DNA of 64,000 nt from Paenibacillus auburnensis (GTDB taxonomy: Bacteria; Bacillota; Bacilli; Paenibacillales; Paenibacillaceae). The notes under the pieces are model-generated. The model was not told the origin of the DNA, ran no database searches, and saw only the letters and a program-made list of their open reading frames with translations. The stretch spans positions 1-64,000 of the forward strand of contig NZ_CAKMMG010000005.1 of NCBI RefSeq assembly GCF_927798115.1, written 5' to 3'. The translations under genes were made by a program, and so were the position numbers. Shown here one piece after another: positions 56,365 to 64,000 of the stretch (position 1 is its first letter; each line of letters starts with the position of its first letter).

Positions 56365-58209
56365 ATGTGCGGAATAACCGGATTTATCCAGTGGCGCGGC
56401 GACCTTACACAGCACTCGCAGCTGCTCGTAAAAATGACTGAAACTTTATCCAACCGCGGACCGGATGCGGCCGGAACGTGGATATCAGGGCCTTGTGCCC
56501 TTGGACACCGCAGACTCAGCGTTATTGACCCCGAGAATGGCGCACAGCCGATGATCGCCCGCCATGACGAACAGGTCTATGCCCTTGTGTATAACGGCGA
56601 ATTGTATAATGCGGGCGAGCTCAAAAGCGAACTCAAACAGCGCGGGCACCGCTTCCTGACCCAGTGTGACACTGAGGTTCTGCTCCACGCCTACATGGAA
56701 TGGGGGCCAGACTGTACTGAGAAGCTGAACGGAATCTTTGCCTTTGCGGTCTGGGACAGCGTACGCGAGCATCTGTTTCTGGCACGTGACCGGCTTGGCG
56801 TCAAACCCTTGTTCTATAGCCAGGTGGACGATGTGTTTGTCTTTGGCTCTGAACCCAAAGCGCTGCTGCAGCATCCCAAGGTTCAGCCGAAGGTCGGACC
56901 GGAAGGTCTGGCAGAAATCTTCATCATCGGTCCGGCCCGCACACCGGGACAGGGTGTATACAAAGATATATTCGAGCTTCGCCCGGGTCATGCCATGATT
57001 TATAACCGGAATGGAATTCGTAAGTACGCTTACTGGGAACTGGAGAGCTACAATCACACCGATAATGTCGATGAAACAGCCGCCAAGGTTCGCGAACTGC
57101 TGCAGGATACGCTGGAGCGCCAGCTCGTCTCCGACGTTCCGGTCTGCTCCCTGCTGTCCGGCGGCCTTGATTCCAGCGCCCTCACCGCGCTCGCAGTTGA
57201 CTATTACAACCGCAGCGGCCAAGGACAGGTTGACACTTATTCCGTCGATTATGTTGATAACGATAAGCATTTCAAAAGCCATACCTTCCAGCCCGGAGCA
57301 GACGGGCCGTGGATTAAGCGGATGGTCGATGAGCTGAACACCAATCACCACTATGTCGCTTTTGATACCCCGGAGCTGGTGTCGGCGCTGGATAATGCCC
57401 TCTACTCGCGCGATTTACCGGGGATGACCGATGTGGATTCGTCGCTGTATTTATTTTGCCGGGAAATTAAAAAGAATGCGACCGTAGCCATTTCCGGCGA
57501 AGCGGCTGACGAAATTTTTGGCGGATATCCCTGGTTCCACCGGGAAGAGATGCTGTCCTCCGGGACGTTCCCCTGGTCCGTGGCTCCCAAAATGCGCGCA
57601 GAACTATTGTCGCCCGAAGTCAGGGAATGGATACGTCCACTGGAATATTTGGGCGACCGTTACAGCGATGCCGTGGCTGAGGTTCCGAAGCTTGACGGGG
57701 AGACCGGCAAACAGGCGCAAATGCGCGTGATGTCCTACCTCAATATTACCCGGTTCATGCCTACGCTGCTGGACCGCAAGGACCGGATGAGTATGGGTGT
57801 AGGGCTTGAAGTCCGTGTCCCTTACTGCGATCACCGGCTGGTGCAGTATGTGTTCAACATTCCCTGGGAAATTAAAACCGTCGGCAACCGCGAAAAAGGC
57901 ATTCTGCGCAAAGCGCTGGAGGGCGTACTGCCGGATGATGTCCTCTACCGCAAAAAAAGCCCTTATCCCAAAACGCATAATCCCGCTTATTTAAACGCCG
58001 TACGTACACAGATGCTGAACATTCTCGATGATTCCTCCTCTCCGATCCTGCCGTTCATCGATCCGGTCAAAATCCGCGAAATCGCAGCATCGCCGGAATC
58101 GTCGAGCAATCTGCCCTGGTTCGGCCAGCTGATGTCTGGACCGCAGTTGTTTGCTTATCTGGCTCAGGTAAATCTCTGGCTGAAAACGTACAACGTTTCG
58201 ATCGGATAA
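56365..58209 (+). CDS. asnB: Asparagine synthetase B (glutamine-hydrolysing)
   Basis: The 614-residue product has an N-terminal class II glutaminase domain with catalytic Cys2 (MCGITGFIQWRGD; LGHRRLSVIDPENG; LVYNGELYN) and a C-terminal ATP-pyrophosphatase synthetase domain (SLLSGGLDSSALTA; EAADEIFGGYPWF; LDRKDRMSMGVGLEVRVP). It makes asparagine from aspartate, glutamine and ATP. ATG 56365 has GAGAGG upstream. It is monocistronic. The length and motifs match AsnB/AsnO-type enzymes, although members also amidate other substrates. Confidence 0.94.
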   Translation: MCGITGFIQWRGDLTQHSQLLVKMTETLSNRGPDAAGTWISGPCALGHRRLSVIDPENGAQPMIARHDEQVYALVYNGELYNAGELKSELKQRGHRFLTQCDTEVLLHAYMEWGPDCTEKLNGIFAFAVWDSVREHLFLARDRLGVKPLFYSQVDDVFVFGSEPKALLQHPKVQPKVGPEGLAEIFIIGPARTPGQGVYKDIFELRPGHAMIYNRNGIRKYAYWELESYNHTDNVDETAAKVRELLQDTLERQLVSDVPVCSLLSGGLDSSALTALAVDYYNRSGQGQVDTYSVDYVDNDKHFKSHTFQPGADGPWIKRMVDELNTNHHYVAFDTPELVSALDNALYSRDLPGMTDVDSSLYLFCREIKKNATVAISGEAADEIFGGYPWFHREEMLSSGTFPWSVAPKMRAELLSPEVREWIRPLEYLGDRYSDAVAEVPKLDGETGKQAQMRVMSYLNITRFMPTLLDRKDRMSMGVGLEVRVPYCDHRLVQYVFNIPWEIKTVGNREKGILRKALEGVLPDDVLYRKKSPYPKTHNPAYLNAVRTQMLNILDDSSSPILPFIDPVKIREIAASPESSSNLPWFGQLMSGPQLFAYLAQVNLWLKTYNVSIG

Positions 58210-58303
58210 ATGCGGCTGCCCGTGATTATTCCCACAGCCGGATAGGATAAAAACCTCTACAACTATAGATAAACATATCTTCGTAAAAGGGGTATTGTCC
58301 TTG

Positions 58304-59131
58304 ATGCAAACCTCTGTAAAACCGGCTGCTCTGCCCGCAAAAAAACTGCTTCCCTTCATTCTTGTCTCCTTTGGATTCACCTGGCTGTGCTGGCTGCCGC
58401 TCCTGCTAAATAAGCAGTTCGCAGCCGGTATGCCGGTGCTGCCCGGACAGTTCTATCTGGGCTCCTTCGGGCCGCTGCTCGGCACCCTGATCAGCCTGCG
58501 GCTGCCGGGTGGAGGAGGAATTGCCACCTGGAGCAAAACCGCATTTTCTCTCGCTTTCCCCAAAAAGTGGCTGGCTATTGCCGCAGGTCTGCCGCTTGCT
58601 TACGGGGCGGTCGCCGTGCTGGCCCATACGCTAATCACGGGGAGTATGCCGGATATGCACAGGTTCGGCCTGACGTCCGATCTGCCGCCGCAGTTTAACA
58701 TCTGGATGACATCAGGGATATGGATGCTGACCTTCGGTATCGGTGAGGAGAGCGGCTGGCGCGGTTATTTGCTGCCCGCGCTGCATAAGCGCTACTCCCT
58801 GTTCACCTCTGCTCTCCTGGTGGCACTGATCTGGATGGCCTGGCATTTGCCTGCCTTCTGGTTCAACGAAAGCTACCTAGGAATGGGCTTTGGGATTATC
58901 GGCTGGGCGATCAGCCTGACTTATGGCTCCGTCGTGCTGGCCTGGATCTGTGCGGGAAGCCGCTGGAGCATTCTTCCTGTCATCGTGTGGCACGGCATTT
59001 TCGATCTGCTGACCGCCAGCGACCAGGCTGCTGAGATTATGGCGATGGTCTGCAGCATGCTGGTCATCCTCCATGGTGTCCTGCTGATGCGGACCCTCGG
59101 CAGACGCCGCAGCCAACCGCCTAAGCTGTAA
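58304..59131 (+). CDS. CPBP-family intramembrane metalloprotease (CAAX protease-like)
   Basis: The 275-residue product has about eight membrane segments and the family motifs EESGWRGYLLPAL (EExxxR), HLPAFWFNE (catalytic His) and WHGIFDLLTA. CPBP proteins are glutamic-type intramembrane proteases that process or protect secreted peptides. The start has AAAAGGGG upstream; TTG codons at 58295 and 58301 lie in frame, but ATG 58304 is preferred. A bidirectional terminator at 59188 follows. Confidence 0.9.
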   Translation: MQTSVKPAALPAKKLLPFILVSFGFTWLCWLPLLLNKQFAAGMPVLPGQFYLGSFGPLLGTLISLRLPGGGGIATWSKTAFSLAFPKKWLAIAAGLPLAYGAVAVLAHTLITGSMPDMHRFGLTSDLPPQFNIWMTSGIWMLTFGIGEESGWRGYLLPALHKRYSLFTSALLVALIWMAWHLPAFWFNESYLGMGFGIIGWAISLTYGSVVLAWICAGSRWSILPVIVWHGIFDLLTASDQAAEIMAMVCSMLVILHGVLLMRTLGRRRSQPPKL

Positions 59132-59187
59132 ACGGCATAGGGACAGGATCGAACCAGTTGCTGCACTTATCCGGGCAAGACAAAAAT

Positions 59188-59221
59188 AAAGAGCAAGTCA
59201 CATTCCTGTGACTTGCTCTTT
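59188..59221. terminator. Bidirectional terminator between convergent genes
   Basis: A perfect 15 bp stem AAAGAGCAAGTCACA / TGTGACTTGCTCTTT with a 4 nt loop lies between the CPBP gene and the aldo/keto reductase gene, with A/T flanks on both strands. Confidence 0.92.
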
Positions 59222-59258
59222 GTCTTTCCTTACAGCCTACAGCCGCGATTGATCCGGT

Positions 59259-60095
59259 TTAGAAATTAAAGTTATCCGGATCCGGACCGAAGCGGTGATT
59301 CTGGTTCAAATCCTCAATCGCCTTGACGTCATCGTCACTCAGGGTAAAGTCAAAGAATCCGGCATTTTCGACAATCCGCTCGGCATGCACCGATTTCGGA
59401 ATCGTGATCACACCCTGCTGCAAATCCAAGCGGAGCACAATTTGTGCGACAGTTTTACCGTATCTTTCCGCCAATTCTTTCAGCAGCGGCACATCCAGAT
59501 TACCCTGCATCAGGGGACTCCAGGCCTCTACCTGAATATCATGCGCCTTCGCAAATTTCAGCACTTCACGCTGGGTCAGCAGCGGATGGAATTCGATCTG
59601 GTCGACTACAGGCACCACTCCGGTGTCATCAATAATATCCTGCAGATGATGCGTCTGAAAGTTGCTGACGCCAATCGATTTGACCAGCCCCTCCTTCTGC
59701 AGATGGATCAGCGCTTTCCACGTATCCCGGTATTTGCCGGCCACCGGCCAGTGGATCAGGTACAGATCAATCCTATCCAGCCCCAGCTTCTTCCGGCTCA
59801 CCTCGAAGGCCTTCAGCGTGGATTCGTAGCCCTGATCGGGATTGCGCACCTTGGTTGTGATGAACAGCTCTTCCCGGGGCACCCCGCATTCCCGGATAGC
59901 TTGTCCGACACCTTCTTCATTATTATATCCGGCCGCTGTATCAATACTGCGGTAGCCTGTTTCAATAGCCGTCTTCACTGCATGGATGACTTCTTCGCCG
60001 TCTTTGGTCTGCCATACCCCAAGACCCAGCCATGGCATCGTTACTCCGTCATTCAATGTAGGCCCACCTGTAAACGGTCCGTTCATTTCGCTCAT
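59259..60095 (-). CDS. Aldo/keto reductase (AKR5-like)
   Basis: The 278-residue TIM-barrel NADPH reductase has the catalytic tetrad in SIDTAAGYNNEEGVG (Asp, Tyr), FITTKVRN (Lys) and LYLIHWPVAGKY (His), with the cofactor segment ITIPKSVHAERIVENAGFFD. It resembles YvgN/YtbE, which reduce methylglyoxal and other small carbonyls. ATG 60095 has GGAGGG upstream. Confidence 0.94.
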   Translation of the reverse strand: MSEMNGPFTGGPTLNDGVTMPWLGLGVWQTKDGEEVIHAVKTAIETGYRSIDTAAGYNNEEGVGQAIRECGVPREELFITTKVRNPDQGYESTLKAFEVSRKKLGLDRIDLYLIHWPVAGKYRDTWKALIHLQKEGLVKSIGVSNFQTHHLQDIIDDTGVVPVVDQIEFHPLLTQREVLKFAKAHDIQVEAWSPLMQGNLDVPLLKELAERYGKTVAQIVLRLDLQQGVITIPKSVHAERIVENAGFFDFTLSDDDVKAIEDLNQNHRFGPDPDNFNF

Positions 60096-60224
60096 GGTTC
60101 ACCCTCCAAGCTTGAATAGTTTGATCAAACTTCCTTAACCTTAATAGAGACTGTGTAATCAGCCGGATGCAAACAACAGTATAGCAGATTGCTGCGGTAC
60201 CGCCAAAACCGCGGATCGCCCCCC

Positions 60225-60262
60225 AAAAAAAAGAGCGCCACTGCAATCACAGTAGACGCTCC
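60225..60262 (-). terminator. Terminator of the cupin gene
   Basis: On the minus strand GAGCGTCTACTG / CAGTGGCGCTC hairpin is followed by eight T. Confidence 0.9.
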
Positions 60263-60273
60263 ACCCAACTTAT

Positions 60274-60729
60274 TTACTTCTCGATCAGCTTGAAATCGTC
60301 GAAATGAAACTCCGGCGATACGATGCAGGAGACCAGCACCGGCTCATCGCCAAGCGGCCGTGCCGCCTGCCAGACACCTGCCGGAATAACCACCTGCGGC
60401 TGCTGGCCGGCTGCGACGTCAATGCCGAGAACGACCTCGGTAACGTTCTCCGGCTGTTCACCGCTGCCGCCGAGGCTGAGCACAATCGGGCTGCCGGAAT
60501 GCCACAGCCAGATTTCGTCGGAGAGCACGGTGTGCCATTCCGAGGCTTCGCCCGGGTGAAGCAGGAAGTAAATGGACGACGCTGAAGCTCTTGGCCCCGA
60601 GTAGCTGCCGCCAAGGGTTTCGTGCGGGATTTCGAAGGAAGAATTCCAAAGTCTTTTGTACCATCCGCCTTCAACGTGAGGCTGCAGCCCCAGCGCTTCC
60701 ACCAGCGGAGAAATTTCTTTTTGCGTCAC
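60274..60729 (-). CDS. DUF985-type cupin protein
   Basis: The 151-residue single-domain beta-barrel has the DUF985/cupin_5 layout: EALGLQPHVEGGWYKRLWNS at the N terminus, SSIYFLLHPGEASEWHTVLS, EIWLWHSGSPIVLSL and a C-terminal VLVSCIVSPEFHFDDF. Family members bind small molecules; no reaction is established. The start is GTG 60729 with AAGGAG upstream. It is followed by its own terminator. Confidence 0.88.
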   Translation of the reverse strand: MTQKEISPLVEALGLQPHVEGGWYKRLWNSSFEIPHETLGGSYSGPRASASSIYFLLHPGEASEWHTVLSDEIWLWHSGSPIVLSLGGSGEQPENVTEVVLGIDVAAGQQPQVVIPAGVWQAARPLGDEPVLVSCIVSPEFHFDDFKLIEK

Positions 60730-60827
60730 AGTATCTTCTCCTTAAAGTTGTGCTGCATAAGCATCCACAGTTAATTTACGTTTGCTTTTACTTTAACGGA
60801 ATGTGCCGCGATTGTAAAACCTCCCGC

Positions 60828-61763
60828 TTATTTACTCTCCTTGCTGGCCTTGAACACCTCAGCGATGGCACCGAGTGTACCCAGCGTTTCGATGGCACTG
60901 CTTGGCAGGAACACTTTATTGGCTGCACCTTTGGAGATTTCCGTCAACGCATCGAAGGATTGATAGGCCAGTACCCGCTCATCCAGTCCGGCGCTGCTGA
61001 TCAGCTGGATACGCGATTTCTCGGCTTCCGCCACTGCCTGAATCGCCTTGGCCTGACCGAGCGCTTCCAGCTCCTGCGCCTGGCGCATGCCTTCCGCCTG
61101 ACGGATACGCGCTTCCTTGTCACCTTCAGCCTTCAGGATTTTACTCTGCTTGTCGCCTTCTGCGCGCAGGATCATATCCTGCTTGGCGGCTTCCGCCTCA
61201 AGGACAATCGCACGTTTGCTGCGTTCTGCCTTCATCTGCTTATCCATCGCTTCCTGGATATCAAGCGGCGGCTTAATATCAATGACCTCCACGCGTTCGA
61301 TCCGCACTCCCCATTTTTCCGTCGCTTCATCCAGGGCGAGCCGGATATCCGAGGAGATTTTTTCACGGCCGGACAGGGTTTCATCCAGCTCCAGCTTCCC
61401 GATAATCTGGCGCATTGTTGCCGTGGAGATGTTGCGTACCCCATATACATAATCGGAGATCCCATAAGTCGCTTCTTCGGGGCCAACCACCTGATAAAAG
61501 ATGATCGTATCAATCTGCACCTGCACGTTGTCCTTCGTAATCACTGTTTGCGGCGGCACATTGGCCTGCTGAATCCGCAAATCATGATAGGTCCGTACCT
61601 GGTCGATAACCGGAATAAGGATGTTCAGACCCGGTGTAAGCAGGCGGTTAAATTTCCCGAGCCTTTCGACTACGCCTACCCTTTGCTGCGGAACGATTTT
61701 GATCGTCAGTGCGATAAATACTACGACAACGACTACGATAATTCCTAAAATGGCTAATTGCAT
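60828..61763 (-). CDS. SPFH/stomatin-like membrane scaffold protein (QmcA/paraslipin type)
   Basis: The 311-residue product has one N-terminal membrane segment (MQLAILGIIVVVVVVFIALT), the SPFH/band-7 domain (QQRVGVVERLGKFNRLLTPG; RNISTATMRQIIGKLELDE) and a long Ala/Glu/Lys-rich coiled coil (KAEGDKEARIRQAEGMRQ), ending EVFKASKESK. SPFH proteins form large membrane cages or microdomains. ATG 61763 overlaps the NfeD stop and has GGGGGG upstream. The pairing with NfeD is the standard SPFH-NfeD module. Confidence 0.93.
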   Translation of the reverse strand: MQLAILGIIVVVVVVFIALTIKIVPQQRVGVVERLGKFNRLLTPGLNILIPVIDQVRTYHDLRIQQANVPPQTVITKDNVQVQIDTIIFYQVVGPEEATYGISDYVYGVRNISTATMRQIIGKLELDETLSGREKISSDIRLALDEATEKWGVRIERVEVIDIKPPLDIQEAMDKQMKAERSKRAIVLEAEAAKQDMILRAEGDKQSKILKAEGDKEARIRQAEGMRQAQELEALGQAKAIQAVAEAEKSRIQLISSAGLDERVLAYQSFDALTEISKGAANKVFLPSSAIETLGTLGAIAEVFKASKESK

Positions 61764-62197
61764 CAGTACGTGTCCCCCCATCGTTCTACTTCAATAATCG
61801 TGGTACCTCTTTTAACAACGATAACCTTCTGATCTTTGCCCAGCGCTTCTGTGGACGTTGCACTCCACGTATCACCGCCTACTTTGACCTGCCCGTAACG
61901 CCCCGGCACAATCGGTTCCACGACCAGCCCCTGTCTGCCGACGATCTCTGTCCCGGTATCCTTGAACCCCCGGGAGCTCCGGAGTCTGGCGGCCAGAGGT
62001 TTGGTAAATACCGTCAGACCCAAAGCTACCAGTGAACCGACCACTACCTGCAGGAATATAGCCTCCGGAAACAAGATTGCTGCCACACCGCCCGCCAAAG
62101 CTCCGATACTGAGCCATAACAAATAAAATGTAAACGTAAACATCTCTACGACAAACAAGACGCCGGCTATAATTAACCATAACGCCCAAACATCCAT
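61763..62197 (-). CDS. NfeD-family membrane protein, partner of the SPFH protein
   Basis: The 144-residue product has about three membrane segments (ALWLIIAGVLFVVEMFTFTF; LQVVVGSLVALGLTVF) and a C-terminal OB-fold (GTEIVGRQGLVVEPIVPGRY; GKDQKVIVVKRGTTIIEVE). This short form lacks the serine-protease domain. It is coupled by a one-base overlap to the SPFH gene. ATG 62197 has GGTGGTGGG upstream. Confidence 0.92.
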   Translation of the reverse strand: MDVWALWLIIAGVLFVVEMFTFTFYLLWLSIGALAGGVAAILFPEAIFLQVVVGSLVALGLTVFTKPLAARLRSSRGFKDTGTEIVGRQGLVVEPIVPGRYGQVKVGGDTWSATSTEALGKDQKVIVVKRGTTIIEVERWGDTY

Positions 62198-62392
62198 CGG
62201 TGACCCACCACCTTCCGCTATATACTACTATAACGAAATCAAAGGCACTTACGTTCCATAAATGTTAAAAACCGGGGCAGGCATCATCATTATATTTCAG
62301 CTTGTGGAAGCTTATGAATACAGAACAACACTTCTGCAAAAATACCGGGCTTGAGAGCAAGGGGGATGATCACGCTATACGTGAAGCACAAC

Positions 62393-62436
62393 AAAAAGCC
62401 TGCAGAGAAGCCTTTCCTTCTCCGCAAGCTTTTTTG
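62393..62436 (-). terminator. Terminator of the chitinase gene
   Basis: On the minus strand AGCTTGCGGAGAAGGA, loop, CTTCTCTGCAGGCT is followed by TTTTT; the opposite strand also has a T run. Confidence 0.85.
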
Positions 62437-62483
62437 CAGTTTGAATAATAATTATATACCCAGCGGATGCGGGGTAAGCAGGA

Positions 62484-64000
62484 TTAGTTCAGTTTCCAGA
62501 GAGCCGGTGTGGTCGCCGGTTCCCAGCCCGCCAGTGAGGTGTGCGCCTGAAGGCAAATATAAGATGCTCCATTGTAGGTAACCACATCACCTGCTTTATA
62601 CGCGATGCCTGCCGTCCATGCACCAGCTCCAGGTGTTGCCGTTGCAATTGCCGTTGGTTTCACCGTTGCAGTCGGCGTACTGGTTGGTACAGGCGTGGCG
62701 CTTGCGGAAGGGGACGGTGTCGGGGAAGCAGCAGTATTGCCGCAGGTTCCTATCGCCTTCCACACCCCATAAGCACCGCTCTGATCAGGACGGTCGCCCT
62801 GTGTCCACCACTGGGCTTCGTATAATATGCCGCCGTAAGAGGCCTGCTGGCCTTTCGTGTATATGGCGGTAGAGCTCCAGGCCGCTGCTGTACATTGCCC
62901 CGGTGTTGGGGTTGGTGTCACTGTAGAACTTGGCGTTGGCGTCGCTGTAACGCCAGGAGTTGCGCTTGCGGTCGGTGTTGCCGTGGCACTTGGTTTTGGA
63001 GTTGCCGTAGCTGTTGGTGTCGGAGCCACCGTTGTAGTCGGTGTTGGGGTTGGTGTAACCACAGTACCGCCTAGCTCGGCGCTCAGTTTGTTCTGAAGGG
63101 TTTTGTTGCGGTCGCCGCTCGTCTCCCAGAACATTGCCCCGGCCAGGCCTTTGGCCTTCAGATAGCTGATCTTATAGCCGATGGATTCCACATCGTCGTA
63201 GCTGATATAGGTTTGTGTCGAAGGATTATAGAGATAAGGCACTTTGGACGTATTATTCCAGTAACGGGTGTAGCCGTTTTTGTTAATGTAGTTCGCTTCC
63301 AGATCGTTGAAATCGTAGTTTCCCTTCTCCCAGGTGCCGGTTGAGGAAATACCGGCCGATACCTGATACTGCCCATTGTTCGTACTCGGCGCTCCGCCCC
63401 AGCCGCGTCCGTAGAATGGCATGCCGAGCACCAGTTTGCCTGCCGGAACCCCTGCAGAAAGGTAGCTGGTAACAGCTTTGTCGATATTATAATTTGCCGG
63501 CTCAGTTAGCCCGGAAGACGCTGCAGCAGGGTCATAATAAAGCGGTGCGTTGTGTCCGGTCGTGGTATTCCAGCTTCCGTTAAAGTCATAGGTCATAATG
63601 TTAATCCAGTCCACAACCGCAGCGATGCCACTGAGATTATTGTTCTGGATATAGGCTGGACCTGCGCCGGAGGCGATGGTCAGCAGATAGGTTTTGCCGT
63701 CGGCGGTGCCCGCCGCATTAAGCTTTTCTCGTATTTTCTGCAGCAGCAATACGTAATTCTGCTTGTCTTCCGCACGGTAGCTGTTGCCTGCCAGCCCCCC
63801 GCTCACCGGATATTCCCAGTCGAGGTCAACACCATCCATCTGGTATTTGCGGATGAAGTCAACCGCAGAATTAGCAAACACCTCACGGGTCGCAGCCGTA
63901 GCCGCCACATCGGAGAAGCGGTTCGACCAGGTCCAGCCGCCGACGGAGATTACAGTCTTGAGGTTCGGATTTTTTTCCTTGAGCTTCCACAGCTGCTTCA
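62484..64000 (-). CDS. Chitinase, GH18 with two C-terminal CBM5/12-like modules (5' end outside window)
   Basis: At least 505 residues are visible; the start lies beyond 64000. The GH18 barrel shows TVISVGGWTWSNRFSD and the catalytic DGVDLDWEYP (DxxDxDxE, Glu as acid), then MTYDFNGSW, LGMPFYGRGWGG and GAMFWETSGD. A Pro/Thr-rich linker (PTPTPTTTVAPTPTA), a CBM5/12-like module (WSSTAIYTKGQQASYGGILY; AQWWTQGDRPDQSG), a second linker and a second module (WTAGIAYKAGDVVTYNGASY, ending ALWKLN) follow. It should be secreted and degrade chitin. The frame is open to the edge. Confidence 0.95.
   Translation of the reverse strand, partial: KQLWKLKEKNPNLKTVISVGGWTWSNRFSDVAATAATREVFANSAVDFIRKYQMDGVDLDWEYPVSGGLAGNSYRAEDKQNYVLLLQKIREKLNAAGTADGKTYLLTIASGAGPAYIQNNNLSGIAAVVDWINIMTYDFNGSWNTTTGHNAPLYYDPAAASSGLTEPANYNIDKAVTSYLSAGVPAGKLVLGMPFYGRGWGGAPSTNNGQYQVSAGISSTGTWEKGNYDFNDLEANYINKNGYTRYWNNTSKVPYLYNPSTQTYISYDDVESIGYKISYLKAKGLAGAMFWETSGDRNKTLQNKLSAELGGTVVTPTPTPTTTVAPTPTATATPKPSATATPTASATPGVTATPTPSSTVTPTPTPGQCTAAAWSSTAIYTKGQQASYGGILYEAQWWTQGDRPDQSGAYGVWKAIGTCGNTAASPTPSPSASATPVPTSTPTATVKPTAIATATPGAGAWTAGIAYKAGDVVTYNGASYICLQAHTSLAGWEPATTPALWKLN

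Noticed and set aside
62857..63096. Plus-strand Val/Gly/Ala-repeat frame near the chitinase
   Set aside because: It is the antisense of the Pro/Thr-rich linker of the GH18 gene.

Overview
The window looks like chromosome of a Paenibacillus-type member of the Bacillales. The evidence is the gene content: an S-layer-homology (SLH) protein, copper-amine-oxidase-like stalk domains, a YesM/YesN two-component system beside a LplB/LplC-type sugar importer, tandem lonA/lonB, a T-box on argS, and a GH18 chitinase with carbohydrate-binding modules. Most of the window has mid-range GC, but the first ~5.2 kb is clearly AT-rich, as expected of a variable polysaccharide cassette. Function calls rest on motifs read by eye; no database search was run.

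Layout. (1) 1-13.4 kb, minus strand: an exopolysaccharide locus. It opens with a PHP-type tyrosine phosphatase (CpsB/YwqE), an SLH protein and a terminator, followed by a Wzz-like chain-length protein, a BY-kinase, a membrane-bound 4,6-dehydratase (CapD/PglF type) and a coupled pair of surface proteins of unknown role. The AT-rich cassette then carries a PglC-like sugar-phosphate transferase, an ATP-grasp ligase, a HAD phosphatase, a DegT aminotransferase and a GT4 glycosyltransferase, and ends with a broken membrane-protein gene at the left edge. (2) 13.4-27.5 kb, minus strand: a conserved protein-quality-control block in the order ysoA-like, tig, clpP, clpX, ispG, lonB, lonA, ysxC. Two unrelated genes are inserted in it: a PD-(D/E)XK nuclease-like protein and a secreted propeller-like protein. 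(3) 27.6-44.8 kb: a tRNA-Arg, a DUF342 protein, a MocR regulator divergent from an EamA exporter with a perfect palindrome between them, a sugar ABC importer with candidate cre sites, YesN/YesM, then pstSCA preceded by a stalk/propeller protein, and a lipoprotein. (4) 44.8-45.9 kb: an intergenic region with three different tandem-repeat arrays. (5) 45.8-55.6 kb: an ABC exporter-TetR operon with its operator, a SWIM-SNF2 helicase, two small unknown genes, T-box-argS, a dyad-repeat array and a second tRNA-Arg(TCT) in inverted orientation. (6) 55.7-64 kb: asparagine synthetase, CPBP protease, aldo/keto reductase, cupin, SPFH/NfeD pair and the truncated chitinase.

Two points stand out. First, the polysaccharide locus encodes the PglF, PglE and PglC steps of a bacillosamine-like pathway but no recognisable PglD acetyltransferase; an ATP-grasp ligase sits in the cassette instead. 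Second, three intergenic arrays with different core sequences are all built from short dyads spaced about 51 bp apart, or about 61 bp, one helical turn more. Both functional readings are hypotheses.
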